The position numbers were made by a program, and so were the translations under genes. A DNA stretch of 10,983 nucleotides from positions 38,945 through 49,927 of the forward strand of contig DOQG01000018.1 of NCBI GenBank assembly GCA_003512525.1, given 5' to 3'. The notes under the pieces were generated by a model. The model was given only the letters and a program-made list of their open reading frames with translations, made no database searches and was not told the DNA's origin. This document shows positions 1 to 5,989 of the stretch, piece after piece. Every line of letters starts with the position of its first letter. The stretch's first letter is position 1. The DNA is from Oscillospiraceae bacterium (GTDB lineage Bacteria; Bacillota; Clostridia; Oscillospirales; Ruminococcaceae).

Positions 1-126
1 CTTATCTGAATCGCCGGGCTTTGCAGGCTCAACGGGCTTATCTGAATCGCCGGGCTTAGCGGGCTTGTCAGGGTTGCCGGGCTCAACGGGCTTATCTGAA
101 TCGCCGGGCTTTGCGGGCTCATCAGG
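1..126 (-). repeat. In-frame repeats coding a KPGDSDKPVEPA linker
   Basis: Units begin at 1, 37 and 91 (plus-strand coordinates), each opening with CTTATCTGAATCGCCGGGCT. The outer units are about 36 bp; the middle one is 54 bp because it carries an extra 18-bp half-unit (GNPDKP). Unit lengths are multiples of three, so copy number can change without a frameshift. The array continues past the left edge. It encodes an extended, charged, Pro-rich spacer between extracellular modules. Confidence 0.8.
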
Positions 127-1152
127 AGTTGAAGGTGTGTTATCAACAACTGTCTTAACACTGTCGATAGCTATTGTAGGAATAGCATCGCCTTCAGCTG
201 CTTTAAGGTCTGTGCAAACAGCGATGAACTGAGTAGCCGCAACCTTGTTTGCAAATGTAAGTTCAACGTCATATTCGCCGTTACCTGTTACATTAACTAC
301 CTTGCCTTCAGCGTTAGCATTGGCTGTGTTACCTTCGCCCCAGTACTGAGCACCTTCACCCATGAATGCGATCCAAGCCTTGAAAGGTGTTGTAAAGTCA
401 GAAACTGTGAACTTAACCTTGATCTTTACTGCGTTCTTGAAATCATCCTTGTTAGCGATCACACAAGCGTCATCGCCAGCCCATTCGTTGACGATGTTTG
501 TACGAACGAGACCGCTGTCGATAACAGTCTTACCTGCGTTCTTGATTGCAATGTCAACTGTTTCTTCAACATCTTCTGATGTACCGGGTGCTACAGGATC
601 TGAAGGATCTGCGGGATCTACAGGATCTGCAGGTTCAACGGGTGTGGGCTCTTTAATGGGCAGTACTACACCGTCCTTGTTGAGGAAGTCGATGCTTGAG
701 TAAGCGATATCGCCGCCCCACCACTCTGAAAGAGCGATCTGACCGTATGTGTCGACAGCACCTGAGATATCCTCAGCTGTGAAGAAAGGCTTTTCTTCCA
801 TTCTTGTGATTGAATTTGTTTTAGTATCCCACAGAATGTTGTGTGCTTCGGGCTTCTCACTTGTGTCACAGCCGTTGCACCACTGGAGCTGATTCCAGTT
901 GTTAGATGCTGTGCTGAAGATAAATCCGCCGCCTGCACCCTGTGCTAATACATCAGCTGATGCGTCTGTAAAGTTGATTCTTACACCGTATACATCGTTG
1001 ATGTCTACGCCTTCGGGAAGGATGTCAGCTACGTTAAGTACGAGGTTACCGTTGTTGTCAGCACCGTCCCAAGCTGCGAATGCGCTTACTGCAAGCGAAG
1101 AAACTGCAACTGCAGCTGCAGCAACACTTGCTAAAGTTCTTGTAAACTTCAT
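1..1152 (-). CDS. Secreted two-module surface protein with repetitive linker (C-terminus beyond the window)
   Basis: This reading frame stays open from an ATG at 1152 to the left edge, giving 384 residues without a stop. A GGAGG ribosome binding site lies at 1166-1162. Residues 1-24 form a typical Gram-positive signal peptide (basic start, Ala/Val-rich core, V-S-A at the likely cleavage site), so the protein is exported. Module 1 (about 25-163) has many aromatic residues, including W86, W91 and W144-W145 followed by GGD. Module 2 (about 186-335) alternates beta-strand-like segments and contains an MGEGAQYWGEG stretch. Both look like beta-sandwich carbohydrate-binding or surface-adhesion modules of ruminococcal proteins, but I cannot assign a family. 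A Pro/Asp linker (165-184) separates them, and a KPGDSDKPVEPA-type repeat linker begins near 341. Whatever follows that linker, such as a catalytic, dockerin or anchoring domain, is outside the window. The open frame and export are well supported; the binding role is inference. Confidence 0.85.
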   Translation of the reverse strand, partial: MKFTRTLASVAAAAVAVSSLAVSAFAAWDGADNNGNLVLNVADILPEGVDINDVYGVRINFTDASADVLAQGAGGGFIFSTASNNWNQLQWCNGCDTSEKPEAHNILWDTKTNSITRMEEKPFFTAEDISGAVDTYGQIALSEWWGGDIAYSSIDFLNKDGVVLPIKEPTPVEPADPVDPADPSDPVAPGTSEDVEETVDIAIKNAGKTVIDSGLVRTNIVNEWAGDDACVIANKDDFKNAVKIKVKFTVSDFTTPFKAWIAFMGEGAQYWGEGNTANANAEGKVVNVTGNGEYDVELTFANKVAATQFIAVCTDLKAAEGDAIPTIAIDSVKTVVDNTPSTPDEPAKPGDSDKPVEPGNPDKPAKPGDSDKPVEPAKPGDSDK

Positions 1153-1202
1153 TGGTTTTGTCCTCCATAAAAATTTTTTAGCTTTTAGCTATTTTTAATG
1201 CT

Positions 1203-1233
1203 ACTATATTTCGGAATACTTTGCAATTGGCAA
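1203..1233 (-). promoter_or_regulatory. Candidate promoter for the leftward secreted protein
   Basis: On the minus strand there is a -35-like TTGCCA at 1233-1228 and a -10-like TATAGT at 1208-1203, separated by 19 bp. The -10 lies about 50 bp from the start codon. The long spacer makes this a modest match. The leader also holds a TAGCT-AAA-AGCTA mini-hairpin (1191-1179). Confidence 0.4.
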
Positions 1234-1239
1234 ATTGCA
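1222..1239. promoter_or_regulatory. Operator-like inverted repeat at the leftward promoter
   Basis: TGCAATT (1222-1228) and AATTGCA (1233-1239) form a perfect 7-bp inverted repeat around a 4-bp GGCA centre. It overlaps the -35 of the candidate leftward promoter. The size and position fit a dimeric repressor site, but no regulator can be named. Confidence 0.35.
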
Positions 1240-1366
1240 CAAAATTTGTATGGTTATTTGTTGGTTTTTGCCAAAGCAATAACGATGCAGTTAATACAGT
1301 CACATTTTTCGTTCAATATTTACTGTGTCCTTAAAGCGCATTTGCACACTGTTTAAACTGTTTTTC

Positions 1367-1400
1367 TTGACTAACAGCCCCCGATAATGTACAATATAAT
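1367..1400 (+). promoter_or_regulatory. Promoter of the sigma factor operon
   Basis: TTGACT (1367-1372), a 17-bp spacer and TACAAT (1390-1395) make a good sigma-A-type promoter. TATAAT at 1395-1400 overlaps the -10. The same TACAATAT core occurs in the promoters at 2936 and 7175. Transcription would begin near 1403, leaving a leader of about 180 nt before the start codon at 1585. Confidence 0.65.
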
Positions 1401-1450
1401 AGTAAAACTTGCTGTGGTCGGCTTTAACACTTAAACACAGCCGAATTTCC

Positions 1451-1563
1451 ATCGGATATTGTGATACTGCACAAAAACCATAAGAAAGATTTTACTTATC
1501 CGATACACAATATTTTCTTTGTGAGTGAAACTTTTTCTGAAATTCCGCCTACTACAAAGTAGG
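1451..1563 (+). promoter_or_regulatory. Structured leader of the sigma operon
   Basis: ATCGGATA (1451-1458) can pair with TATCCGAT (1497-1504), and ATATTGTG (1456-1463) can pair with CACAATAT (1506-1513). These two 8-bp stems share bases 1456-1458 and so exclude each other. A small hairpin CCTAC/GTAGG (1548-1552 with 1559-1563) lies just before the ribosome binding site GAGGTGAG (1574-1581). Alternative folding in a long leader could affect expression, but AT-rich pairing can also arise by chance. Confidence 0.3.
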
Positions 1564-1584
1564 TGACGTAAGCGAGGTGAGCCA

Positions 1585-2127
1585 ATGGGCAACAGCGGTC
1601 ACGAAGAATATTTCAACCGTGTATATAATGAAACCTGCAAATCGGTTTCAAGGTTCGTAGTCAGCAAATGCGGAAATATGGACGATGCGGAAGATATTAT
1701 TCAGAATGTATATACCCGCTTCTTCAAGCGTATCAGCGAGAAGGGTCACGAGGATATCGAAAGCCCCGAGGCTTTCCTTATCAACATTGCAAAGTTCGAG
1801 TGCCGCACATACTTCTCGGGTAAAAAGAAAAACGACAAGGTTTCGTCCTTTTCCGACTACACCGAAGAAGAGATGGTGGCGATAGAGAGCGAGATGTCCA
1901 AGCCTCAGCCAAGGCTGGAGGACGTTATAAGCAACAAGATAGTTGCAAAACAGATATTCGATGACATAATGAAGACCGATGAGTTGACAGGTCAGATCTT
2001 CTATCTTCATTTTGCGTGCGATATGAAGCTTGAAGATGTCGCAAAGGCTCTTGACGTCAAGCTTTCGACAGTCAAGAACAAGCTTTACCGCACAATAGAA
2101 CGACAAAAGAAAAAATTTAAGCTGTGA
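1585..2127 (+). CDS. RNA polymerase sigma factor, ECF (sigma-70 group 4) type
   Basis: This 180-residue protein has the two-domain layout and size of ECF sigma factors. Region 2 (about 8-52) includes DDAEDIIQNVYTRFF, the helix that contacts core polymerase and the -10. Region 4 (about 128-178) is a helix-turn-helix, LEDVAKALDVKLSTVKNKLYR, for -35 recognition. The linker between (about 75-120) is acidic and Ser-rich, and no sigma region 1 or 3 is present. Start 1585 is preceded by GAGGTGAG four bases upstream. The gene ends 21 bp before a membrane protein gene that has its own strong Shine-Dalgarno and is probably its regulator. ECF factors generally direct RNA polymerase to envelope-stress or substrate-response genes. 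The targets here are unknown. The neighbouring surface genes are candidates, but their visible promoters look like sigma-A promoters. Confidence 0.93.
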   Translation: MGNSGHEEYFNRVYNETCKSVSRFVVSKCGNMDDAEDIIQNVYTRFFKRISEKGHEDIESPEAFLINIAKFECRTYFSGKKKNDKVSSFSDYTEEEMVAIESEMSKPQPRLEDVISNKIVAKQIFDDIMKTDELTGQIFYLHFACDMKLEDVAKALDVKLSTVKNKLYRTIERQKKKFKL

Positions 2128-2148
2128 CTTACGGAAGGGGGCTTTCAA

Positions 2149-2814
2149 ATGAATACGAATGAGTTCTATAAAGAGCTTATGAGCGAGTATTCCTTTGACC
2201 ATGAAAAAATCAAAAAAGCCGCTATGGGTAAGTCGGTAAGCAAAAAAACAAGCAGACTCAAGGCGGTGTGGATCTCGGCGGCAAGTACCGCGGCGGCGAT
2301 CGCCATAACTTTCGGCACTGTTGCACTTCTGAACACGGGAAGTCCCGTTGTCGTTTCTCCCACAACATCTATAAGCGCAGAAGAGCGTTTCAAAATGGCA
2401 ATGGAAGCATACAACAAAGCTGATGAAAATACGGAAGATGTTTTCCTTTATGTTACATTCAAGGAGAACGAAACTCCCACCGATATGCAGAATATACTTG
2501 CAAAGGCAGACGGCAAGGGTAATATCCGTGTGACCGAGGTCTATCTCTCGGACGGTACTGCAATAAGCGGAAGCAGCAACATCGTTTCACTTTTTGATGA
2601 AAATAAAAAGGATATAAAGGCAGTCAAGGTTTATTGCCCCGGAAACTTCCTTAAGCGTCTGACTGCGCTCGATGGTGTTTATCTCGTAGAAACGGAAGAC
2701 ACTTTTAAAGAAAATGACTTCAGCGCCATCGACACGAGCAACAGTTACGATTATTACCCCGACTACAGCAACACAGAGCCGACTCCCGGAGATTCAACAA
2801 ACCCTCAGGAATAA
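2149..2814 (+). CDS. Single-pass membrane protein, probable anti-sigma factor
   Basis: The protein has 221 residues. A short basic cytoplasmic segment (1-38, with FYKELMSEYSFDHEKIKKAA) is followed by one transmembrane helix (about 39-62, Ala/Ile-rich) and an extracytoplasmic domain (63-221) that ends in a Tyr/Pro/Ser/Thr-rich tail (about 198-221). It starts behind GGAAGGGGG (2133-2141), 21 bp after the sigma factor, and a terminator follows, so the two genes form a bicistronic operon. ECF sigma genes are usually paired with a membrane protein that holds the sigma factor until an outside signal arrives, and size, topology and position all fit. No zinc-binding HxxxCxxC motif or known sensor domain is visible, so the role rests on context. 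I do not recognise the outer domain. Confidence 0.75.
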   Translation: MNTNEFYKELMSEYSFDHEKIKKAAMGKSVSKKTSRLKAVWISAASTAAAIAITFGTVALLNTGSPVVVSPTTSISAEERFKMAMEAYNKADENTEDVFLYVTFKENETPTDMQNILAKADGKGNIRVTEVYLSDGTAISGSSNIVSLFDENKKDIKAVKVYCPGNFLKRLTALDGVYLVETEDTFKENDFSAIDTSNSYDYYPDYSNTEPTPGDSTNPQE

Positions 2815-2838
2815 TCTCTTTATATATCAAATAGTATA

Positions 2839-2874
2839 CCGCCTTTCGGACGCTGTTTCCGAAAGGCGGTTTTT
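2839..2874 (+). terminator. Rho-independent terminator of the sigma operon
   Basis: CCGCCTTTCGG (2839-2849) pairs perfectly with CCGAAAGGCGG (2859-2869) around a 9-nt loop, followed by five T (2870-2874). It lies 25 bp after the stop at 2814. A weaker inverted repeat GTTGC/GCAAC (2875-2889) follows directly. Confidence 0.9.
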
Positions 2875-2935
2875 GTTGCGAACGGCAACTTATGTAATCG
2901 TTTTAGTAAAATTTTTGAATAGTCCTTTTAAGCTA

Positions 2936-2964
2936 TTGACTTTTTCCGTGAAAACCATTACAAT
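2936..2964 (+). promoter_or_regulatory. Promoter of the GH5 gene
   Basis: TTGACT (2936-2941), a 17-bp spacer and TACAAT (2959-2964, continuing ATGATT) match the spacing and -10 core of the sigma operon and GH2 promoters. The predicted leader is about 43 nt, with AAAGAAAGG as ribosome binding site near 3000-3008. Confidence 0.7.
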
Positions 2965-3014
2965 ATGATTAAAACAACAAAAACGGCATAAGCCGTCAGA
3001 AAAGAAAGGTACTT

Positions 3015-4457
3015 ATGAAGAAAAGAATACTCGCCGCTCTTATCAGCGGTATAATGGTGGTTACCGGTATCTCTGCTTGCTCGGGCGGAGCAAATTCGTC
3101 CGTTGACAGCAGCTCGGCAACAACAACAGCTTCGACCACCACAACTACGACCGCGGCAGAAACCACGACAACCACGACAACCGCCGCAACAACTACAGAA
3201 ACAACTACTGCAGCAACCACAACAGAGGCTACAACCCCCGCTCCGGAAACAACAGAAGCTACAACCCCCGCACCCGAAACCACTGTAGCCACCACAACCG
3301 AAGCTGAAACAGAAGCTCCCGCTCCTGAGGTCACGACAGGCGGCGCATCGGTAGAATTTTCACAGAACCTTATGCCCGGCTGGAATCTCGGCAACCAGCT
3401 TGAAGCAAATTCAGGCGGTACTCCGAGCGAAACGGCATGGGGCAACCCTACTATAACCGAAAAGCTTATAAAGGAAGTAAAGGCTCAGGGCTTCAAGTCT
3501 GTCCGTATCCCCGTTTCATATCTTTCCAAGATAGGTGACGGACCGGATTACACGATCGACTCCGCATGGCTCGACAGAGTACAGGAAGTAGTCGATATGT
3601 GCGTAAACAACGGCCTTTACGCGATCATCAATGTCCACGGCGACGGTTATTATTCGGTAGGCGGCAGCTGGCTTCTTTGCAACGAGCCCGAAGCCGATCA
3701 GAAAGTGATCAAGGAAAAATTCAAAAAGGTATGGGCTCAGATAGCAGATCGTTTCAAGAATTATGACGAGCATCTTGTATACGAATCGATGAACGAAGTC
3801 TTTGACGGTAATTCCGGCGGACCTACAGCAGAAAATTATGGCAACATAAACGATTATAATCAGATTTTCGTTGATACGGTAAGAAGTGCCGGCGGAAACA
3901 ACGGCTCACGTTATCTTCTCGTACCGGGCTGGAACACAGATATCGACTATACGACAGGCGATGTCGGCTATGCCCTCGCAGGCAACTTTGTTATCCCGAA
4001 TGACAGCACAGGCAGAGTTATGATTTCCGTTCATTACTACGCACCGTGGGATTTCTGCGGCGATGAAAGTAAGGATATAATATTCAGATGGGGCGATAAC
4101 CTCAAGGGTCAGGTAAAACCCAGACAGAGCGAGTCGCTCGTTGACAGGCAGTTCGACAAGCTCTATAACGCGTATATCAAAAACGGCTACGGTGTAATTA
4201 TCGGCGAATACGGTTCTATCGACAAGACGCACAAGGACGAGCGCAACACTACATACCGTGCTTATTTTGCTGAGTATGTCAACTATGCCGCTCACAAGAG
4301 AAACATCGTGACCGTTTACTGGGATAACGGTTGGAACGGCAAGTACGGCTTCGGTCTGTTTGACCGCACAAAGTGCACAGTAACACAGCCCGAGATAATC
4401 AAGGGCATAATTGACGGAGCAAAAGCTACAGCAGCTCCTGCCGCACCTACGGAATAA
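3015..4457 (+). CDS. Lipid-anchored GH5 (subfamily 4-like) endo-beta-glucanase
   Basis: The 480-residue protein hydrolyses beta-1,4-glucan-type chains (cellulose, xyloglucan or mixed-linkage glucan are plausible substrates) outside the cell. Residues 1-22 are a lipoprotein signal ending in GISAC, so C22 is lipidated. A low-complexity Thr/Ala/Glu/Pro stalk (about 31-110) follows, then a TIM-barrel catalytic domain (about 112-470). Family landmarks are GWNLGNQLEA (122-131), SETAWGNP (138-145), VRIPVSY (163-169), NVHGD (206-210), the acid/base in MNE (E261), SVHYYAPW (338-345, H340) and the nucleophile in VIIGEYG (E398). Where subfamily 4 usually reads WNLGNTLDA and MNEPR, this protein reads WNLGNQLEA and MNEVF, so exact specificity is uncertain. 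No dockerin is present; attachment is by lipid. The gene has its own promoter and no clear terminator before 4485. Confidence 0.93.
   Translation: MKKRILAALISGIMVVTGISACSGGANSSVDSSSATTTASTTTTTTAAETTTTTTTAATTTETTTAATTTEATTPAPETTEATTPAPETTVATTTEAETEAPAPEVTTGGASVEFSQNLMPGWNLGNQLEANSGGTPSETAWGNPTITEKLIKEVKAQGFKSVRIPVSYLSKIGDGPDYTIDSAWLDRVQEVVDMCVNNGLYAIINVHGDGYYSVGGSWLLCNEPEADQKVIKEKFKKVWAQIADRFKNYDEHLVYESMNEVFDGNSGGPTAENYGNINDYNQIFVDTVRSAGGNNGSRYLLVPGWNTDIDYTTGDVGYALAGNFVIPNDSTGRVMISVHYYAPWDFCGDESKDIIFRWGDNLKGQVKPRQSESLVDRQFDKLYNAYIKNGYGVIIGEYGSIDKTHKDERNTTYRAYFAEYVNYAAHKRNIVTVYWDNGWNGKYGFGLFDRTKCTVTQPEIIKGIIDGAKATAAPAAPTE
3225..3284 (+). repeat. Two 30-bp repeats in the Thr-rich stalk
   Basis: Two adjacent 30-bp units encode identical EATTPAPETT decapeptides (residues 71-80 and 81-90) with silent differences between the copies. 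They sit in an 80-residue Thr-rich linker. Silent divergence with the peptide preserved suggests constraint on stalk composition. Confidence 0.7.
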
Positions 4458-4484
4458 CAGGGCATATTGTGCAATAACTTTGTA

Positions 4485-4517
4485 TACATTTCCACTTGCT
4501 TTTTCAGCGGAAATGTA
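4485..4517. promoter_or_regulatory. Inverted repeat across the promoter of the small surface protein
   Basis: TACATTTCC (4485-4493) and GGAAATGTA (4509-4517) are a perfect 9-bp inverted repeat with a 15-bp gap. The gap contains the -35 (4496-4501), and the right arm ends two bases before the -10. No T run follows, so it does not look like an intrinsic terminator for the GH5 gene. An operator for a dimeric regulator is more likely. Confidence 0.45.
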
Positions 4518-4524
4518 GTATATT
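4496..4524 (+). promoter_or_regulatory. Promoter of the small surface protein
   Basis: TTGCTT (4496-4501), a 17-bp spacer and TATATT (4519-4524). The ribosome binding site AGAAAGGA (about 4534-4541) precedes the start at 4552. Confidence 0.55.
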
Positions 4525-4551
4525 AGTCCTTACAGAAAGGAATGATATTTT

Positions 4552-4782
4552 ATGATGAAAAAGATCACTTCTGCGGTAACAGCCGCAGCAATGTCAATAT
4601 TACTCGGCATTACCTGCTTTGCCGAAACAACAGTAGGCGCAAGCAGCGGTAACACAAACACAGGCGTTACATTCGATATGACCGCTATCATTATCTGCAT
4701 AGTAGCTCTTGTGGTTGTAGTTGCAGTCGGCGTTATCACCGCTGTTGTAAGCAAGAAGAAAAAGAACGGCAACAATAAGTAA
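4552..4782 (+). CDS. Small exported membrane or wall-anchored protein, unknown function
   Basis: This 76-residue protein starts with MMKK and a signal peptide (about 1-24, likely cut after CFA). A short exposed segment (25-44) is followed by a strongly hydrophobic helix (about 45-67, Ile/Val-rich) and a KKKKNGNNK tail. Mature length is about 52 residues. The order NTNTG (34-38), hydrophobic stretch, Lys tail resembles a sortase cell-wall sorting signal with a degenerate motif (compare NPxTG/LPxTG), but without the Pro it could simply be a one-pass membrane peptide. A start at 4555 is equally possible and changes one residue. It is a real gene on the evidence of promoter, ribosome binding site, clear topology and an adjacent stem-loop. 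I do not recognise a family. Confidence 0.75.
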   Translation: MMKKITSAVTAAAMSILLGITCFAETTVGASSGNTNTGVTFDMTAIIICIVALVVVVAVGVITAVVSKKKKNGNNK

Positions 4783-4790
4783 TTTTGACT

Positions 4791-4814
4791 GAAGCCCCGC
4801 CCATGCGGGGCTTC
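4791..4814 (+). terminator. Stem-loop after the small surface protein gene
   Basis: GAAGCCCCGC (4791-4800) pairs with GCGGGGCTTC (4805-4814) around CCAT, 8 bp after the stop at 4782. GACT/AGTC extends the stem across a 2-nt bulge. No T run follows immediately, so termination may be weak. It is almost identical to the stem-loop at 5062-5085. Confidence 0.55.
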
Positions 4815-5061
4815 TCAGTCTGTCGAAAAACCTCTATCGTTGATAAAAATGGGGTGTCGCTTATTGCTTGCTCTGTTGGTTTTGCATCGTGCAAAACTTT
4901 TGGCAAGCAACCAAAGCATCCTTGCTTTGGGGCGTAGCCCCCGACAGGGTCTAGGGGCGGTAGCCCCAGTAATATAGCCCCTTTCCCGGGGAAAGGGGTT
5001 TGGGGATAGGGATTGAGGACAAGCACTTTTATTGAGAAAACATACTTTTTCTACAAACTGT
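4815..5061. repeat. Hairpin-rich non-coding element between two matching stem-loops
   Basis: This stretch contains no credible gene but a chain of inverted repeats. TTGCTTG/CAAGCAA (4864-4870 with 4904-4910) encloses GTTTTGC/GCAAAAC (4879-4885 with 4891-4897). Then come CCAAAGC/GCTTTGG (4911-4917 with 4924-4930), GGGGC/GCCCC (4929-4933 with 4937-4941), a second GGGGC/GCCCC (4954-4958 with 4963-4967) and CCCCTTTC/GAAAGGGG (4978-4985 with 4991-4998). The flanking stem-loops at 4791 and 5062 differ at one base. The base composition is unlike the neighbouring genes. It has the look of a dispersed intergenic repeat, but copy number cannot be seen from one window. Confidence 0.55.
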
Positions 5062-5096
5062 GAAGCCCCGCCCACGCGGGGCTTCTTCCCCTTTTT
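5062..5096 (+). terminator. Second GAAGCCCCGC stem-loop with T-rich tail
   Basis: GAAGCCCCGC (5062-5071) pairs with GCGGGGCTTC (5076-5085) around CCAC, followed by TTCCCCTTTTT. It fits an intrinsic terminator better than its twin at 4791. It would stop any transcript that crosses the hairpin element. Confidence 0.65.
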
Positions 5097-5172
5097 CACA
5101 CTATCACCACAATCTTTCAGCAAAGATACACTCTATTTTACTGTTTAACAGCATAAAATGGTAAAAATTCGC

Positions 5173-5201
5173 TTGACTTTTCGTGGACGATGGGATATAC
5201 T
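5173..5201 (+). promoter_or_regulatory. Promoter of the first C40-like lipoprotein
   Basis: TTGACT (5173-5178), a 17-bp spacer and TATACT (5196-5201). A near-perfect palindrome CTGTTTAACAG (5141-5151) lies 22 bp upstream of the -35 and could be a binding site. Confidence 0.65.
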
Positions 5202-5239
5202 ATTATTGTGCAAGAAAATATAAGATTGTACATCTCAAA

Positions 5240-5258
5240 CGACAGTCACAGGCTGTCG
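5240..5258 (+). promoter_or_regulatory. Leader hairpin beside the ribosome binding site
   Basis: CGACAG (5240-5245) pairs with CTGTCG (5253-5258) over a 7-nt loop, ending three bases before GGAGG (5262-5266) of the gene starting at 5273. A stem so close to the Shine-Dalgarno may tune translation or protect the 5' end. Confidence 0.4.
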
Positions 5259-5272
5259 CACGGAGGTAAAAA

Positions 5273-5905
5273 ATGAAAAAAAGCTTAGTCACTCTGCTGA
5301 TTATGGCTTTGGCTGTCACTACAGCCGCCTTAATGAGCGGATGCGGCTCAGATACAACATCTTCGGACAACACGACCCCAGACACGTCACCAACCACTCA
5401 GGAGAGCAAGCCTTCAGAACCTTCGTCGCAACAGACAACGGTATCGGATACAGTATCCGCACCCGAAAGCTCCGACGTTACCGAGAGTAGCAATGAAAGC
5501 AGCGATACTACGGTGACAGATCTGCGCAGTCAGATAGTAGCTACAGCAGAAGCACTTGTCGGCATAGATTATGTGAGCGGTATGGCTTCTCCCGAACAGG
5601 GCTTTGATAATTCGGGTCTTATCTATTATGTTCTGCGTGAAAACGGCTTTATAAACTGTCCGAGAGGTACAGCCGCACAGAAAGAAATGGGTACATCAAT
5701 AGGTCTTGACGAAATAAGAGAAGGCGATCTGCTATTCTTTGCCGATAAAGACAGCGAAACAGGCGAAGCGATAGAGTTCGGCGGCATCTACATCGGTAAC
5801 GGAAAATTGATATACAGCCCTTATCCCGGCGAAAAGGTAAAGTTCGCCGATATCAACAGCACTTATTGGCAAAACAGCTTCAGCATTGCAATAAGTATTG
5901 CTTAA
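5273..5905 (+). CDS. Lipoprotein with NlpC/P60 (C40)-like domain lacking catalytic residues
   Basis: This 210-residue protein has a lipoprotein signal ending LMSGC (C24 lipidated), a Ser/Thr/Pro/Glu-rich linker (25-82) and an NlpC/P60-like domain (about 84-210). Family landmarks remain: PEQGFDxSGLIYYVL (107-121), the PRGTAAQ helix (130-136), GDLLFF (151-156), GGIYIGNGKLI (170-180) and YPGEKV (184-189). The catalytic Cys of the usual FDCSG motif is Asn (N113), the His of the HVGIY motif is Phe (F169), and the third His position is Tyr (Y181). Active members of the family cut peptidoglycan stem peptides using Cys-His-His, so this protein is probably not a peptidase. It may bind wall peptides or act as a scaffold. 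The only other cysteine is C129. Start 5273 follows GGAGG at ideal spacing. A paralogue lies downstream at 6138. Confidence 0.88.
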   Translation: MKKSLVTLLIMALAVTTAALMSGCGSDTTSSDNTTPDTSPTTQESKPSEPSSQQTTVSDTVSAPESSDVTESSNESSDTTVTDLRSQIVATAEALVGIDYVSGMASPEQGFDNSGLIYYVLRENGFINCPRGTAAQKEMGTSIGLDEIREGDLLFFADKDSETGEAIEFGGIYIGNGKLIYSPYPGEKVKFADINSTYWQNSFSIAISIA

Positions 5906-5947
5906 ATTTCGATTATGACATTGTCCTTCATATAAAACTACAAGAAT

Positions 5948-5975
5948 ACCGTCTGTGAAAGCAGGCGGTGTTTTT
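5948..5975 (+). terminator. Rho-independent terminator after the first C40-like gene
   Basis: ACCGTCTG (5948-5955) pairs with CAGGCGGT (5962-5969), one T-G wobble, over a 6-nt loop, followed by G and five T (5971-5975). It separates the two paralogues into different transcripts. Confidence 0.8.
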
Positions 5976-5989
5976 GTATTTCAAGATCT

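Noticed and set aside
362..1198. Plus-strand open frames inside 1-1152
   Set aside because: They overlap the long minus-strand gene that has a signal peptide and GGAGG site, and their composition shows no protein-like features.
2996..3445. Minus-strand open frame opposite the GH5 stalk, rich in Val/Ala/Ser
   Set aside because: It is the antisense of the Thr-codon stalk (ACA/ACC read as TGT/GGT frames), so its low complexity is a shadow of the real gene.
4542..4544. Earlier ATG for the small surface protein
   Set aside because: It is in a different frame from the signal-peptide coding sequence and directly abuts the Shine-Dalgarno.
4552..4620. The small protein as a lipoprotein through its Cys at residue 22
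   Set aside because: The residues before the Cys (G-I-T) do not fit a lipobox, and a normal signal cleavage after CFA fits better.
4736..5123. Minus-strand open frames across the hairpin element
   Set aside because: They read through inverted repeats and the terminator stems, lack a convincing ribosome binding site and promoter, and look like translated repeat sequence.
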